Shown here piece by piece: positions 10,759-24,319 of a stretch of DNA of 64,000 nt. Made by a program: the position numbers and the translations under genes. Under the pieces are notes generated by a model. It ran no database searches and was not told the origin of the DNA. It saw only the letters and a list, made by a program, of their open reading frames with translations. Origin of the DNA: Cercis canadensis. Its lineage: Eukaryota; Streptophyta; Magnoliopsida; Fabales; Fabaceae. The DNA is taken from positions 696,514 through 760,513 of the forward strand of contig QAOA01008053.1 in the NCBI GenBank assembly GCA_003255065.1, in the 5' to 3' direction. Numbering within the stretch: position 1 is the first letter of the stretch; the number at the start of each line of letters is the position of its first letter.

Positions 10759-13700
10759 ATGAACAGTGTTGTGTTTGGGCTAGTATGGGCTTTTGCCCTA
10801 CTAGCTTCTGCTTCAGCTGCTATTGTGGAGTACAGCTTCGATGTATGTGTTTGTTCATTTGGTTTCATTTATTCTCCCTTTCTCTCTAGCTTCTGCTGCT
10901 TAGGGTTATTGCATGCAAAGAGCGAGAAACAAAGTGTCTCATACTGCTTTTCTAGCCAGTTTGAACAAGTTTTTTTTTTCTTTTATTTAAGAACAGTTAA
11001 AAATTTCAGCTTCTAAAAAAAGTTGCTTTCTTTTCAAAAGCTAAAATTTTAGGTTTTCCAAAAGCTACTATTTTCTTATAATTAAAAGAAAAAGAAAACT
11101 TCATTTTTTCGTAGTAGAATGCTTACCAAAACAGGTCCTTCATCAAGCTACAATTTCCATATTTAATGGAGCTTATGAATATAGGTTATGAAATCCAAAT
11201 AAGCTACTTTTAGCTCATTTTCATAAGCTAAATTAACTGATAAAAGAAGTCAAACAACTACTTCTTGGGTATAAGCTAGTATTAAGCTATATTATTGCAT
11301 AAGAGCTTATCTGAAACTCACTTCTTGTGTAAGTACTTATTTCAATGACCATTTATCAGAATTCTAGACCATAGTATTAACCTATAAAGGAATGTCTAGG
11401 ACAAGTTATATGATTTCAGCAATGTCTCTTCTTTTTACAAGTTATGTAATATGTGATTACTTCATTTCCATTTTACTGAAATATGATTAACTGCAGGTGG
11501 GAAACTTTACTGGGGAGCGCTTGTGCAACCCACTAGTTATCACTGCAGTAAACCAAAGCCTCCCAGGGCCAACAATTAACGTTCGAGAGGGTGACACTCT
11601 TGTCGTGCATGTTTTAAACAACTCACCCTACAATATTACTATTCATTGGTATACTTTTCCTCTCCTCTTGCACTAAATAATTGATAACTAACACAAAATC
11701 ATCAAGGAAGCTAAGCTATCTATATATGTTTAAGAAATTCTTAACAGAAACTTTGACCATAACAATTATATATTATATCTTAACTTCTTCCATAGCACAT
11801 ATTCATATAGGCTTTACTTGTCTTTTGAAAAATGGGGTTTGTTATTCGTTTGTTTCTTGACTTCTTCTCACATCTAATTAAAAATTATAATCGGTTACCT
11901 AATTCATCATAGAAAAGTTTCCAGCAAATCCATTAATATATCCGTACAACAGTTGTTTGAATATTAAGGACCTCTCTTTTCCTTATCATTAGTCATTATT
12001 TTAGATTTGAATATTTGTTCTACTTATATATATGCAGGCATGGAATAATGCAAATCTTAACTCCGTGGTATGATGGTCCTGAGTTTGTAACTCAATGTGG
12101 AATTCCACCTGGAAGTAATTTTACATACAGATTTAACATCACAGGACAAGAAGGAACACTGTGGTGGCATGGTCATGCTTCTGTTTTACGTGCTACTGTT
12201 TACGGAGCCCTAATTATCCGTCCTCGAAGTGGCAAATCGTATCCATTCACTGAACCCTACCAAGAACTTCCCCCTATAATGATTGGTGGGTATTAATTTG
12301 ATTTCTTAAGTTGATTTTTATTCTTTTAATTTTTTTTGTTTTGTCCATTGTTTCATTATATATTCAAGTTAATTGACGATTTAAATCTTTATCTAATAGA
12401 CTAATTAATACAAATAAAAAAGGTGCTACTTTTCTGAAATGTTTACTAATATTGCAGGTGAATGGTGGAAAAGTAATGTTGTTGATATTGAGGAACAAAT
12501 AACCGTAAACGGAACAGCTTTTCCTCCAGCCGATGCTTACACACTTAATGGCTTGCCTGGCGATTTATACAATTGCTCTCAAAATGGTATGTCTTCCATG
12601 CAACACAACACAACACCATCAATCATTCATAAATTAACATGCAATTGAACTTCAATTCATTTATTTCAAAATATATATCGTCATGCTATCCTATTATTCT
12701 ATCCTACTTTAAAATAGGGGTAAAAATACATTGACTCTTAAGGTGATGCTACCTCATTTTTTAAAAGGGTAACGAACTTAGGAATTCCCTTTTATATACA
12801 ACTTTGTTTGTAAAAAATATATCTATTTGTGCAAAATTGAACTAATATCTAATTTTGTTTGGTTTTGACATAATTTAGAGACGTTTCAACTGACGGTGCG
12901 GCAAGGAAATACCTACTTGATGCGCATCATCAACTCTGCACTCAATACCGAACACTTCTTCAAGATAGCCAATCACAACTTTACAGTTGTCGCGATCGAC
13001 GCCGCATACACCAATCCTTATAGCACCGATGTGATAGTGACCGCCGCCGGCCACACCGTGGACGTGCTCTTCACGGCGAACCAGCCGGTAGGTTCTTATT
13101 ACATGGCAGCTAGTCCATACCACACCATAGGTCAAGACTTCAACAATATATCCACGAGAGGCATCTTAATCTACGAGAATTCCACGTCAGCATCACCTGT
13201 GAATGTGACGATGCCAATCAACAACGACACAGACACAGCCCACAAGTTCTACACCAACATCACCGGGCTGGAAGGTGGGCCCCACTGGGTCCCAGTCCCA
13301 CTTAACGTGAACGAGAGCATGTTCATAACCTTCGGCTTGGGCTTGGCTTCGTGTATCAATTGTACCGCTATCCCCGGGAAACGATTGTCTGCGAGCATGA
13401 ACAACGAGTCCTTCGTGCTCCCCAGTGGGCGAGGATTGTCTATGTTGGAAGCATTTTATCAGAATAATGTGAGCGGAGTCTACACCAGAGATTTTCCTGA
13501 CAACCCTCCGCTAGAATTTGACTACACCAACCCAGACATTAACAATGGTGAGCAGGACCTGTCATTGGCACCAAAATCAACCAAGGTGAAGACATTGAGG
13601 TTCAATTCAACAGTGCAGGTTGTGCTTCAGAACACAGCAATTCTTGGTGTGGAGAACCATCCTATACACATTCATGGCTTCAATTTCCACGTTTTGTCTC

Positions 13701-14077
13701 AAGGCTTTGGCAACTACAATGCCACTACAGATGAACCAACTTTCAATTTGGTTAATCCCCAAATTCGTAACACAGTTGCTGTGCCTGTGGGAGGATGGGC
13801 TGTCCTCAGATTCATAGCAAATAATCCAGGTCAAATATCTTTCCTTAGTTATATTAATCACACTATCATTCACTTAAACTAATTAGTCTTAAGATTGAAT
13901 TTTAATTAAAAATCTTATGCTCACAAATTTCTTAATTTCTGTACAGGTATATGGTTGGTTCATTGCCATTTTGATGCTCATTTGCCTTGGGGGCTTGCTA
14001 TGGCTTTTGAGGTTGAGAATGGAGGAACTCCTGAAACTACACTGCCTTCTCCACCAGCTGATCTGCCCAAGTGCTAA
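10759..14077 (+). CDS. Laccase, LAC7-like clade (first tandem copy)
   Basis: A secreted multi-copper oxidase that oxidises phenolics or monolignols at the expense of O2. Six exons with GT-AG borders: 10759-10842, 11497-11648, 12038-12285, 12458-12586, 12879-13829 and 13947-14077, giving 564 aa, normal for plant laccases. Residues 1-21 form a signal peptide (hydrophobic, ending SASAA). Copper ligands are visible: HWHG (78-81), WWHGH (His123, His125), HPIHIHG (465-471) and HCHFDAH (Cys528), with Leu538 in the axial type-1 position. There are many N-glycosylation sites. The ATG follows a TATA box and is the first in frame. It closely resembles what I recall of Arabidopsis LAC7, LAC8 and LAC9 ([18 protein letters not shown] end). 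It lies head-to-tail with a second laccase, indicating tandem duplication. The substrate cannot be told from sequence. Confidence 0.93.
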
Positions 14078-15408
14078 ATCTACAAGTACAGCAATTCATA
14101 CATTTATACATAGGAATTCATTATTACTATTTGATTGTAATGTGGGTTCCTAATTTTAATATTGTTTGATTATTGGGAAAAGAAAAAGTTCAATAAACCG
14201 TAAAAGGCGACCCTGTTCTTTCAACCATATATTGTATCATTGAGTTTGCATGATTTGATAAATGTGTAATAACATGTGGTTTTCTTTATCTATATATATC
14301 TTCTTTTTGTGGTATCCTTCTGCTTTTGGCTTTATACTATTCATAATAAGTTAAATTACACTTTCCACATTGTTTCAATTTCATCCCCTAATTATCTTTT
14401 GTTTAACTGGATTCTTATAAAATTCAATTTTTTTAGTTGGATACAATTTTAAACAAAGCTTCAAAAAAAACACTAACAATACACAAAATTATGCCATCTA
14501 TATATCACGTCAGCATGAAGGTTAAATCAAAAGGAAATCATCATCTAATATAGAACTATCAATATTTGATTGTACATAATATATTCCAAGTAAAATTAGG
14601 TACTAATCTCACCCAAGTAGTCAAATACGGTCCCACACAGTCATGCATCCTATAAATATTTAGTTTCGTTATGTAAAGAATTAATTCAACCTAAAAACTT
14701 AAGCTGTTATATAAAAGTTCAATAATTTATAAAATTTCTGATAGATATCATTTCTTATTTTGGGTCTTCTGACTTGTTGTTCTACTTGGAACGTTTCCTG
14801 CTGTGCTCCTTTCTTATTTCGGTCTTCTGACTTTGTACTGCTCATTAAACTTATCTTTAAACTTATCTTTAATATGTTTACTTTTTAATTAAGTCAATTT
14901 ATAATGTTCATCATGGCAATGTAGACAGAACCATCAAATTCACATTAGGGTGTTGTAAATGTTTGTCTAGTCAACTAACATGTAGCTGTTAAGCAGAAAG
15001 AGGAAGTTTCTTCCAAGAAACAATGATCGTTCAAGGAAAATACTGAGTCTTACCAACAGTATATTATACTCAACCTCTTGCCATAAGACTTTTCAACACA
15101 GAAAATGCATAGATCCTTTCTGTATTTGCAGAAAAAGCTTTCCGTCAATTTACATTACCACCTTTAAAAGCCTTCTCAGTTGTCATAACCTCATCGTCAA
15201 AGTTTGGGCTTTTACTAGGACAGGCTTTATATGGTAGAACACATGCAGGGTATGGACTGCCAATCGCCTATTAATTTATACTTCCTTCAATTCTAATTCT
15301 AACTAATTTTATTTAAGATTTCCTAAAACACTTTAAATTTTATATTTTACACTAGTTGAATTTAATTAATAATTAGGCTCTTAGTTCATGAGGAAAGAGA
15401 GACTCACA

Positions 15409-15410
<2 letters not shown>

Positions 15411-15447
<37 letters not shown>

Positions 15448-15453
15448 TCTCTC
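15411..15453. repeat. CT dinucleotide microsatellite
   Basis: About 20 CT units with one interruption, in the spacer between the laccases. Such tracts are commonly length-polymorphic. Confidence 0.9.
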
Positions 15454-16079
15454 AAATCTTTCTTATTTACATTTTTTTTTCTCTCCATCAGATAGATTCC
15501 CATAGTTTCTAACTCTTATCTTTGTCAACACCTTCCGTAGAGCCATATGTTAGTCAATGAATGCATGTATTAAAACGAGGATTTCATAAATAAGGAGACC
15601 AAACTAAAAAGAGAATCATATTATACGAAATTCATGCAAGTTGAAGCTGTGCATGAGCTGCAGCAGTGGACGTAGTCGATTTCCCAGCGTATAAAAGAAA
15701 ATATATCAAAAAAAAAAAAAAGCTCACTGAATATATAACAAACCATTTTTAAATGGTAGTCAACCAAACTTTTTTCGGTAGACTCATCAACCAAAAATTT
15801 TGATATCCAATTAAGATTAATTACTTTCAATTGTAAATACCGCCTTTGCAAGTTATTTGTATTGACACAGCCCAACTTAATAATATTTTTGGATCAATAA
15901 TTAAGTTAAATTCAAACGTTATGATCCCACAACATGTTTGAAATAGTCAACCACCTAGGACTTTATAAATGGTATTAATTATTGTTTCAATTGTTTAGGA
16001 GTCAAACTCACACTATGTCTATCACATAATTTATGTTTTGTTCAAGCTTTAAGCCCTTTGAATTTTTTCATGTGAAGGC

Positions 16080-16130
16080 GTGTTAGATATAAAATTATTT
16101 ATGGGTAAGGTTAAATCGATTCTTGACAAT
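16080..16130 (+). mobile_element. TRIM-like terminal repeat remnant
   Basis: TGTTAGATATAAAATTATTT and CGATTCTTGACA match the terminal repeats of the better-preserved miniature element at 25916-26207. The upstream terminal repeat is not recognisable, so this is a decayed or solo copy. Confidence 0.5.
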
Positions 16131-16527
16131 GTCACTTGATTTTACATGAGTCTCACAATGAACTCAAAAGCAAAGAACTAATTCTACACATATCAAGAGT
16201 TTTGAGGGAGGTGAGGTACTCTACCACACTTTTTTGAGAGTAGGATAGAAAAACAAAACCCTTCTTATAAATAAAAAAAAATTAAACTGTTTGCTTATGA
16301 AGAGGGAAGTAAAATAGGATGGTACCTCATCGAAGCCATATAGAGTCAGCAGTATATATCAATCAAAGATACAGTTTGCTTAAACAAAAAGTTCGAGGAT
16401 CAACTCAATCCTTTAATTAGATGCCGAAGTTTCTTCAAACTCAAAGTAACGCCAAATTTAAGAATCTGACAATCAAAGTCCACTCGATTATTGTAGTATG
16501 CCAGCTCCAAATTGTGAAGAATACTAA

Positions 16528-16545
16528 GGCTATATAAGCTTACAC
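16528..16545 (+). promoter_or_regulatory. TATA box of second laccase
   Basis: GGCTATATAAGCTT is a strong TATA match about 130 bases upstream of the second laccase ATG. Confidence 0.6.
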
Positions 16546-16662
16546 AATGCAAGTTCACTTTCATTTTAAAGTCTCAGCCTTAATTTGAAGATTTGTAGAA
16601 GAACACCCATTCTACTTGCATTTCCATCTCTTCCTAGCCACCCCATTTTCTTCATTTCCCAC

Positions 16663-19310
16663 ATGTCACGTTTTCTGTATTCGCTGGTATGGGCTTTTGC
16701 CCTTCTATCTTATTCACTGGTTTCTGCTGCTATAGTGGAACAGACATTCAACGTAATGATCACCCACTAATTGGCTTATTTCCTCTCATTCTTTTAGCTA
16801 CTTACTTCGCTTCTAGCAATTCAAATTGTTTATCTATATTGGATTTTGCTGCGGGGGTTTTTGCACGCATGTACCTTCCCTGAGCTATATATAGTCAAGC
16901 TTTCATATGTCCTCCTATTGTTTTTATTAATTTGTTTATTTACTTAATTTGACACTTAATTGGGAGTAAGGATTAATGGAGACAGGACTTAATAAAATAC
17001 CCCAAGTCAATAGAGGGGTAAAGGTTGCTTATATTTTTTTAATTCACAATCCTAAACAACAATATATAGATGGCTTTACATGTTTTCTAATTGCTCTAAT
17101 TACTAGCATGGGCTCAAAGAAAAATTTTTTTTTTTTACTAGCAATTTTCTTGGGGAGAAAAAAAATCAAGAATTGTGCGGCATGCATTACTTGAAAAGAA
17201 AGAAATACACTCCTTTGTTCAAGAATTGCACATAACAAATGTTTGCATGCATATATACAGGTACAAAATTTGACAGTCCAGCGGCTTTGCAATGAGCAAG
17301 TGATAACGGCAGTGAACGGAAGACTCCCCGGACCGACGATTCGTGTCCAGGAGGGTGACACTCTTGTCGTCCATGTATTCAACAAATCACCCTACAACGT
17401 TACTATCCACTGGTAAATGTTAATTACAGATTATTAGCTAAATCATGGGTTAGTTATTTTTTGAAAAAAATTAAGTTAATAAAATTGATGTGTAGATTAA
17501 GACCTAATAGAAATTAATTGTTTGTATTGTGTAGGCATGGGATTTTTCAGTTTTTGAGTGCATGGGCAGATGGTCCTGAATATGTAACCCAATGCCCTAT
17601 CCGTCCCGGAAATAGTTATACCTATAAATTTACGATCACTGGCCAAGAGGGCACACTCTGGTGGCATGCTCATTCTTCATGGGTTCGTGCCACAGCTTAT
17701 GGAGCTCTCATCATTGACACAAGGAGGGGTCGCTCTTATCCTTTCCCCAAACCCCACAGCGAGGAACTCATATTATTGGGTATGCAAATGCATTGATTAA
17801 CCACCTTCTCATGCTCTTAATTAATCAAATCTTGATATGGTATATGTGTTTACCAATATTATACCATCAAGCACATGAAATTAAGAAACTAGATCTCTAA
17901 ACTTCTTGCTAAAACGTTTAAGAATGGACATTGAATAAATTTGCAGGTGAGTGGTGGAGTGCCGATGTGGTGGAAATGGAGAGACTAGGACATGCCACCG
18001 GCAGTTCTCCTCCCGTTTCTGACGCTTACACTATAAACGGCTTGCCTGGAGATCTCTACCAGTGCTCTGATGATCGTATGTTACCAACTCTTAACCTAAC
18101 TTGATTTATTCTCTCATTTTCTTTTCTATATCCTTTTAACTTGTTTGCATGATTACCTATTTACACATAGATTTGATTCTGTTTCTTTGTATGATTGTGT
18201 ATAATAGAGATATACACCCTCAAGGTGGTACAAGGAAAGACTTATTTGCTACGCATAATCAATGCTGCACTGAATAACCAGCATTTCTTCAAGATAGCCA
18301 ATCACACAATGACAGTTGTTGCCGTCGATGCCTCGTACACAAAACCTTATGTGACCGACGTTGTCGTTCTTGCTCCCGGCCACACCACCGATGTTCTCTT
18401 CACCGCCGATCAGCCCGTGGGTTCCTATTACATGGCAGCCAATCCTTACATTAGTGGTCGTGTACTACGCGTCGATAATACGGTAACGAGGGGCATTGTC
18501 GTTTATGCTGGCTCAAACGGCAGATCAAAATCAGCCACCCCCTTGATGCCAACCTTGCCGGTGTTCAACGACAATCCAACGGCTCACAAGTTCTACACCA
18601 ATCTCACTAGCCTAGTGGGTGGACCCCACTGGGTCCCAGTACCAACCGACGTGGACGAACACATGTTCGTGACATTTGGGCTTAACCTAGAGAGTTGCCC
18701 AGTGAATGCCGTGTGTAAGGGCCCACAAGGGCAGCGACTCTCTGCGAGCATGAACAACGAATCGTTCGTGCTCCCGGCCAATAAATCGTCGTCAATGTTG
18801 GAGGCATTCTTCAACAAAAATGCAAATGGGATATACACCGTTGACTTTCCGGATCAGCCTCCAATGGAATTTGATTACACTAACCAAAACATCAGCTTGG
18901 ACCCATCCCTAATCTTTGCACCAAAATCAACGAAGGTGAAAAGATTGAAGTTCAATTCAAGGGTGGAGATTGTGTTTCAAAACACAGCGTTTATTACAGT
19001 GGAGAACCATCCCATTCACATTCATGGTTTTAATTTCCATGTATTGGCTCAAGGGTTTGGGAATTATGACCCTATAAATGATCCAAAGAAATTCAATCTT
19101 GTTGATCCACAAATACGTAACACAATTGCTGTGCCTGTTGGAGGATGGGCTGTGGTTAGATTCCAAGCAAATAATCCGGGTGTATGGATGGCCCATTGCC
19201 ATTTAGAAACCCATTTACCATTGGGCTTAGGCTTTGCTTTTGAGGTCGAGAATGGGCCAACCCCTTCAACTACCCTGCCTCCACCACCTGCTGATCTACC
19301 TCGATGCTAG
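16663..19310 (+). CDS. Laccase, LAC7-like clade (second tandem copy)
   Basis: A second secreted laccase, 572 aa, with five exons: 16663-16752, 17261-17412, 17535-17779, 17947-18075 and 18208-19310. Residues 1-23 are a signal peptide ([14 protein letters not shown]). Copper-site words are present: HWHG (80-83), WWHAH, HPIHIHG, and HCHLETH with Cys536 and an axial Leu546. Splice positions of introns 1-4 are identical to those of the upstream copy, but the last intron (after NNPG) is absent and the reading frame runs straight on. ATG 16663 is the first in-frame ATG and begins a good signal peptide. It resembles recalled Arabidopsis LAC7 (NVQNLTV, RLC, VITAVNG, DLPRC/DLPKC end). Protein divergence from the upstream copy is clearly larger than between recent duplicates, so this is an old tandem pair. 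Confidence 0.93.
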
Positions 19311-20527
19311 CTGCAAAAGTGCACTTCCAAGCCGAAAGAAGAAAAAAGGTGCAAAAGTGCACCAACTAATTTGTTTGGCGTTTTACATTTCTCATATATA
19401 AGTTAAATCATGAATTTTATGATACTATATGCTATGTCATACTACACTGATGTGGTAAGCATACATAATTTTCATGTTTTATTATATATAAAATATAATT
19501 TATCTTATTTTCTTAAATAAACTTAAAAATAATTGACTTGTATACATGTTATTTATATATTAATTATTTTTATGTAATATAACATATCACATAAATATCA
19601 AAAGTATCTAAAAAACTTCTATAAAATACTCACTTATCTTTCCTTTCTCTTTCTTTTTTCTCATTTTTCTCAATCCAAACATAGCCTAAACATATTAAAT
19701 TTCACTTTCATTTGCTCATTAGGCTTTACTTGAAAGTTTGGGGAGAGAAGAGTATTGGAAGTCAGAACCAAAGAAATGGAAATAATTTATAAATGATAAA
19801 ATAAAATATGACTTCCGTTTTTTTTTTTTTTCGTTTGTTATTTAAAATTTAAATGTTTAAACATAAGGAGGAAAGCAAGAAATATTCAAGAAAAAAAAAA
19901 TACATGATGAAAGTCAATTTAATGTTTGCAATGGCGACTTTTCTAGAGCATTGGACTTGGTAGCCACGCGGGTAGTTTGGTGGAAGTTGTGAAAGGAATA
20001 AGAAACTTGCATGCTAGCTGAAGACTTGGAAAAGAAGAAGTCAATTTGCAACTACATTTGATAAAAAAACGAATCACTTTTCTAGATAAAACATGCCTAA
20101 ACAATCTTAAAACTAATGTTTCATAATTTGTTTGTCTGATAAAATCTGACTTCAAGCAGTCTTTTTTCTTTTACCTCTCAATCTGACTCAAATTCTTGCC
20201 AATAGACAGCTTTTTGAACTGTTTGTATAAAAACATCATGCATTTATCATTTGTCATTATCAATTGACTCAGATATTGATAGAGAGAGACAAAAAACAAA
20301 GGGAGGGAGGAATATAAGAGAAAGCGATGATGTATTCATATACATATATAAGTGTAAAAATTTTGAGCAATGAAAAAAAAAAAATTAAGTGATATCCAGC
20401 TTTTTCTTGTAAGCAATCAATAGTTTGATTCTTGCGGTTCTTAAATTTCACCAAAACCAACAGAAATAGAGTGAAAATAGAGAAAATAATTAGAACATAA
20501 GTTTAGAGCATTTTAAAATATTAAGAT
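19311..20527. other. Intergenic, AT-rich, with a dispersed repeat
   Basis: No gene is visible. A repeat shared with 53.5-53.8 kb occupies about 19408-19622. The rest is AT-rich with only short chance open frames. Confidence 0.6.
19408..19622 (+). repeat. Dispersed AT-rich repeat, copy 1
   Basis: It shares an extended similarity with 53545-53790: both contain GTCATACTACACTGA(T/C)GTG, CATACATAATTTT, AAAATAATT, AATATCAAAAGTATCTAAAAA-like and CTATAAA words in the same order. The family is not recognised. Confidence 0.65.
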
Positions 20528-20965
20528 AATTATTGTTTGGGTCATAAAATTTATAAAAAAATATTAAAAAGTTCTTTATATATATATTAATTTTAGTTTA
20601 GTTCATCCTGCACTATTTATGTGAACAATAAACTATATGTTTTACCCTTGTGATTATTTTCACAAAATATACACATATTTTAACCATAACCATAAATTGT
20701 GTAAAAGAAAACCACATAGAATCAAAAAAAATACCTTAATAGCTCTAAAGAGAAAAATACCAAAAGAGAAACATACAAGTCATATGGATATCTTCTTATG
20801 CCGAGTGAATTTATATCCACTTGAAATTTTGTTCTTTAGAGACCATAGTCTCATTTGTGATGATGCTTGTTTGTTGAAAAATTATTCTCCTATTTTAAGA
20901 AATAAACGTGGTATAGTATGAATTATAACCACACATTATGCCTATTAACCAGAAAGATAATTACA
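20528..20965. mobile_element. MITE-like element, copy 1 (3' end missing)
   Basis: The first 85 bases (AATTATTGTTTGGGTCATAA onward) are the reverse complement of the end of a second copy at 49.6-50.05 kb (TATAATGACTCAAACAATAATT). This shows a long terminal inverted repeat. The interior matches the second copy in the same order (ATTATTCTCCT, TTAAGAAATAAA, TCTCATTTGTGA). The matching right terminal repeat is absent here. There is no coding capacity. Confidence 0.65.
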
Positions 20966-21495
20966 TGAATAAAAAATAATATCTATTTACAGCCCCTAAT
21001 TACCCACCGACAAAACGGCTATTTGACTATTGTTATTTTCTTCCCTCTCAATTTGTTGCGGAACAAAGGGCAAGTAATCAAGTATGTTTGTATATGAGCC
21101 AATAAAGAGTTGTTTTTAGTATATGAAACAGAGCATATCTAAAAATACTCATCACTCAAGCACAGACTATTAACGAGAATATTAAGAACACATATTACTT
21201 TATTTCAACTAATTTCACACCAGCTCTTAACTGAAATCCGAAGACAAGAATCAATCCCAACATCTGAGGATTTTATTGAATAACATAAAGAGATAAGATA
21301 CAACTCGATCTCTTAAAAATGAAACAACATCTGTATAACTCTGTGCAACAACAATAAACATTATTATAATCCAACCCCAACCGACAAAATCAAACCCACA
21401 TAAACATCTTCTAATGTTCTAACACGAGTGGTGTCTCAATTTGCACAATCTCCTCTAAGAAAAGTGAAATTGTATTGCACCAAGCGACGTCGTTT

Positions 21496-23013
21496 TTACA
21501 GGGGAGAAGAGGCAGGGGCTCTAAAACGGTCATCAGAATCATCATCAAGGAAGAGAGCAGGAGCAGGTGCAGGGGAAGATTGCACGTCATCTGAAACAGA
21601 GAGAGGAGCAGGTGCAGATGCAGGTGAAGATGCAATGCTTAAGTCCTCTGAGACGGGACCAGGTGCACCTCCAGAGCTCATCAGCTCCACCATAGCACGC
21701 CGGTTGCTCCTTCGCTTCTCACACAGGTCTCTCAAGAACACTCCTGCATAAAGTAAAAACACAAAGTTAATCAAATAATCAAATACAAAAATATAAATTG
21801 TTCTGTCACATACAATGGAAACCCACTTTTTTTTTCCCTTAAAAAAGAAAAGCATTATGTACTTTGATTGAATAATAAGTTAAAGGGTTAGAGGCTAAGG
21901 TATCTTGATGCTTTCATGGTGAAAACGTGGAAGAAAGAGTAGGACATACATAAGCATTGCCATATGTTGAAGGAAAGTTTACCATACAGACATTTTCTAA
22001 CTAAATTAATAAAACATGCTTAATTGAAATCTTTTTTTTTTTTTTATAGCCGCACCAGGTGCCACTAGATTCGCAGATAAGCGATGCCTCAATTATAGTT
22101 TATTTTTGTAGATTGAACAAAAATTCTTGGAAAAATTAATGGTGATATCAATAAGTTTTCAACGCCATTAAACACGCTAATTAGTTTCCATTTTCTTTTT
22201 GTTTCTATTCATTAAACAAACTATGACTTTGACGCCTACAATTCCTACGTCAATTAAACAAAAAAAAAAAAACTAGTGAGGTTATTTCTATGCAAGCATT
22301 TTCTATACTTGGCAAAAATGTGAGAAAACCTAAGCTAGTGATGATCATGAATGAAGTTTTGAGATTGGAAGGGGAAAAAAATTTTAATTTGATATAAACA
22401 TTTTTGTTCTTTTGGCATTTTGTTTAGAAAAGAGAAAATATTGCGATCAGGTGATGTTCGGATATTCTGATTGAAATTGAAATATTTTTACGTAGAACAC
22501 AGAAATGAATGAAATGATAGAGATGAAGAATTGTGCAAACCTTCTCCTGCAGCCAAATTGAAATAAAGGTCAACAATGTTGGGGCATCTTTGGTAACAGG
22601 CTGGGGAGCAAAGCTTGGTTGTGAATTGTGGCTCAAGCAAAGCATCAGAGGAAATGCCAACAGATTTTCTATCAACTCCACAAGCCTTAACACATTGATC
22701 TGTTTCTATGTATTCTGCCATTCTCTCCACCACCACTTCTGATGTCCTGCACTGGTATTCAACGCTTCCATCACTTCCCCTCGCCGTCTCCAACACACAC
22801 CTTTTGCCTGATGACGCTATTGAGAATGCACACACATCCTTTGGCAAATCCTCACATACAATCTCAGCTGCAAATTCAAAAAAGAAACAATTAATTGATT
22901 GATCTAAATGCAATTGTAAAATCAAAGAGAGGGCTAGGTTATGTACCTAAAGATTCATAGATGAAAAGAGAGGAAAGGAAGAGAACCAAAGGCAGTTTGG
23001 GTAAGAAAGCCAT
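21496..23013 (-). CDS. PAR1 family secreted cysteine-rich protein
   Basis: Three exons on the minus strand: 23013-22947, 22867-22541 and 21743-21496, giving 213 aa. It matches the plant PAR1 (photoassimilate-responsive) family. The conserved core shows [58 protein letters not shown] and [20 protein letters not shown]. Residues 1-20 are a signal peptide, so the mature protein is probably secreted, with about ten conserved cysteines likely in disulfides. The last 60 residues are Ala-Pro-Ser rich ([17 protein letters not shown]), like an arabinogalactan-type tail, and end acidic. Its biochemical function is unknown. The gene family was named for sugar and virus responsive transcripts in tobacco. 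In Arabidopsis, as I recall, a PAR1 gene also lies next to chloroplast FBPase, as it does here. Confidence 0.9.
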
Positions 23014-23136
23014 GGCTTAAAATGCTGGGTTAGTTTGGTATGTGTATGAGAGGGAGAGGGAGAGGGAGAGGATTTGGAAGAGGAAAAATGACACAAGATG
23101 AGAAGTATGAAATTAATGAAAAGAGCATGAAAGGGC

Positions 23137-23150
23137 CATATATATATAGT
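23137..23150 (-). promoter_or_regulatory. TATA box of PAR1 gene
   Basis: Minus-strand CTATATATATATGG, about 125 bases upstream of the PAR1 ATG. Confidence 0.5.
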
Positions 23151-24319
23151 TGGTAACACTGCACGTCTCTATATTTGGGACGCGTTTGGAAGGCTCATAA
23201 GTCGCCAAAGTCTAGACCATTAATCTCTTGCACTAATTATAAAATACAATTTTTTGTTTTTTGTAGGGTTAAGGGGGAAATTTTTTCTTTATCTAGATCG
23301 TTGATTCCTTTGCTTTCTTGTTTGATACGTGTGCTTGATTACAAACGTGTTTGGATGTATGAACATTGAAGTTTTCAACAGAGGCAGAGAAGTCAATTCC
23401 CAATTTGCTTTGTTTATTTGTCACTTCCATTCATATTTGCTCAAAATTTGTCCATTTTCTAGTCTCGCCAGCTTCTTTATTCCCAAAAAGGCTTCTACGA
23501 AAAAGATGAAAATTCTCTGATTTTTAGTGGGCCAACGTGTGCCTGTTAAGTGTTTCAGCCTGCCACTAATCAAGAAAGCTTGAGGCTGAAATGGATTTTA
23601 TATGGAAATATAAAACTAATAAGAAGGATTTTAGCCCAAAATAAATAAATAACTTTTTTTTATATATATATATATAGAAGCCTAATGTGTTGTGAAACTT
23701 TTAATATTAAGTAGATAAGTACTCTAATTTTTATGATTAGAGAATATATCATAAGATCTATAAATTATTGACAAAAAATAATTAGGAAGATATTGTGTTC
23801 ACATCAATATTTGTTTATTAACAACCACGTTATTATATTTTATGACATGCTGACTTTAATATGAAGATAAATTAAATGGCCAACTTGAACAAAACCGAAC
23901 ATGTTAAGGAAGTTTTATTAAATAGCTATTAGAAGGTAATCAATCATAAGGTGAAATAATCATATATAATAATTAACCAATTAATCGATGTCAACCATAA
24001 TTTAAATGACTATCAAATCTCAAGTGTCCCTTAATTAAGAGACAGTAAGCTAGAAATTAACAAGGCACGATACAATATGGGAATGGGATATATATGCTGT
24101 AATCTTTTAATTGGTTTATTTGATTGAGGGTTCAATATGTTGAAGAGGTCATACTGGAATGGAAGCTACCCTCAGCAGATTCCACTTCATTAATGCCCAT
24201 TTTAAGGACTTTTCCTTCTTCTTTTTTCCTTCTTTAAGATATTAATTATCTTACAATTAAAAAACATTGATGCTGTAATTTTATAATTATATTATCATCC
24301 CATGGGGATAGATAATATT

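Larger units (their letters stand above)
14078..16530. other. Intergenic region between the two laccases
   Basis: No gene is seen. It holds the first laccase 3' end (AATAAA-like words near 14,190), a CT microsatellite at 15413-15453, and a decayed terminal repeat of a TRIM-like element at about 16080-16130, related to the intact copy at 25.9 kb. Confidence 0.6.

Noticed and set aside
21411-21751. Plus-strand open frame rich in Gly/Ala opposite PAR1 exon 3
   Set aside because: It is the antisense shadow of the Ala-Pro-Ser-rich PAR1 tail.
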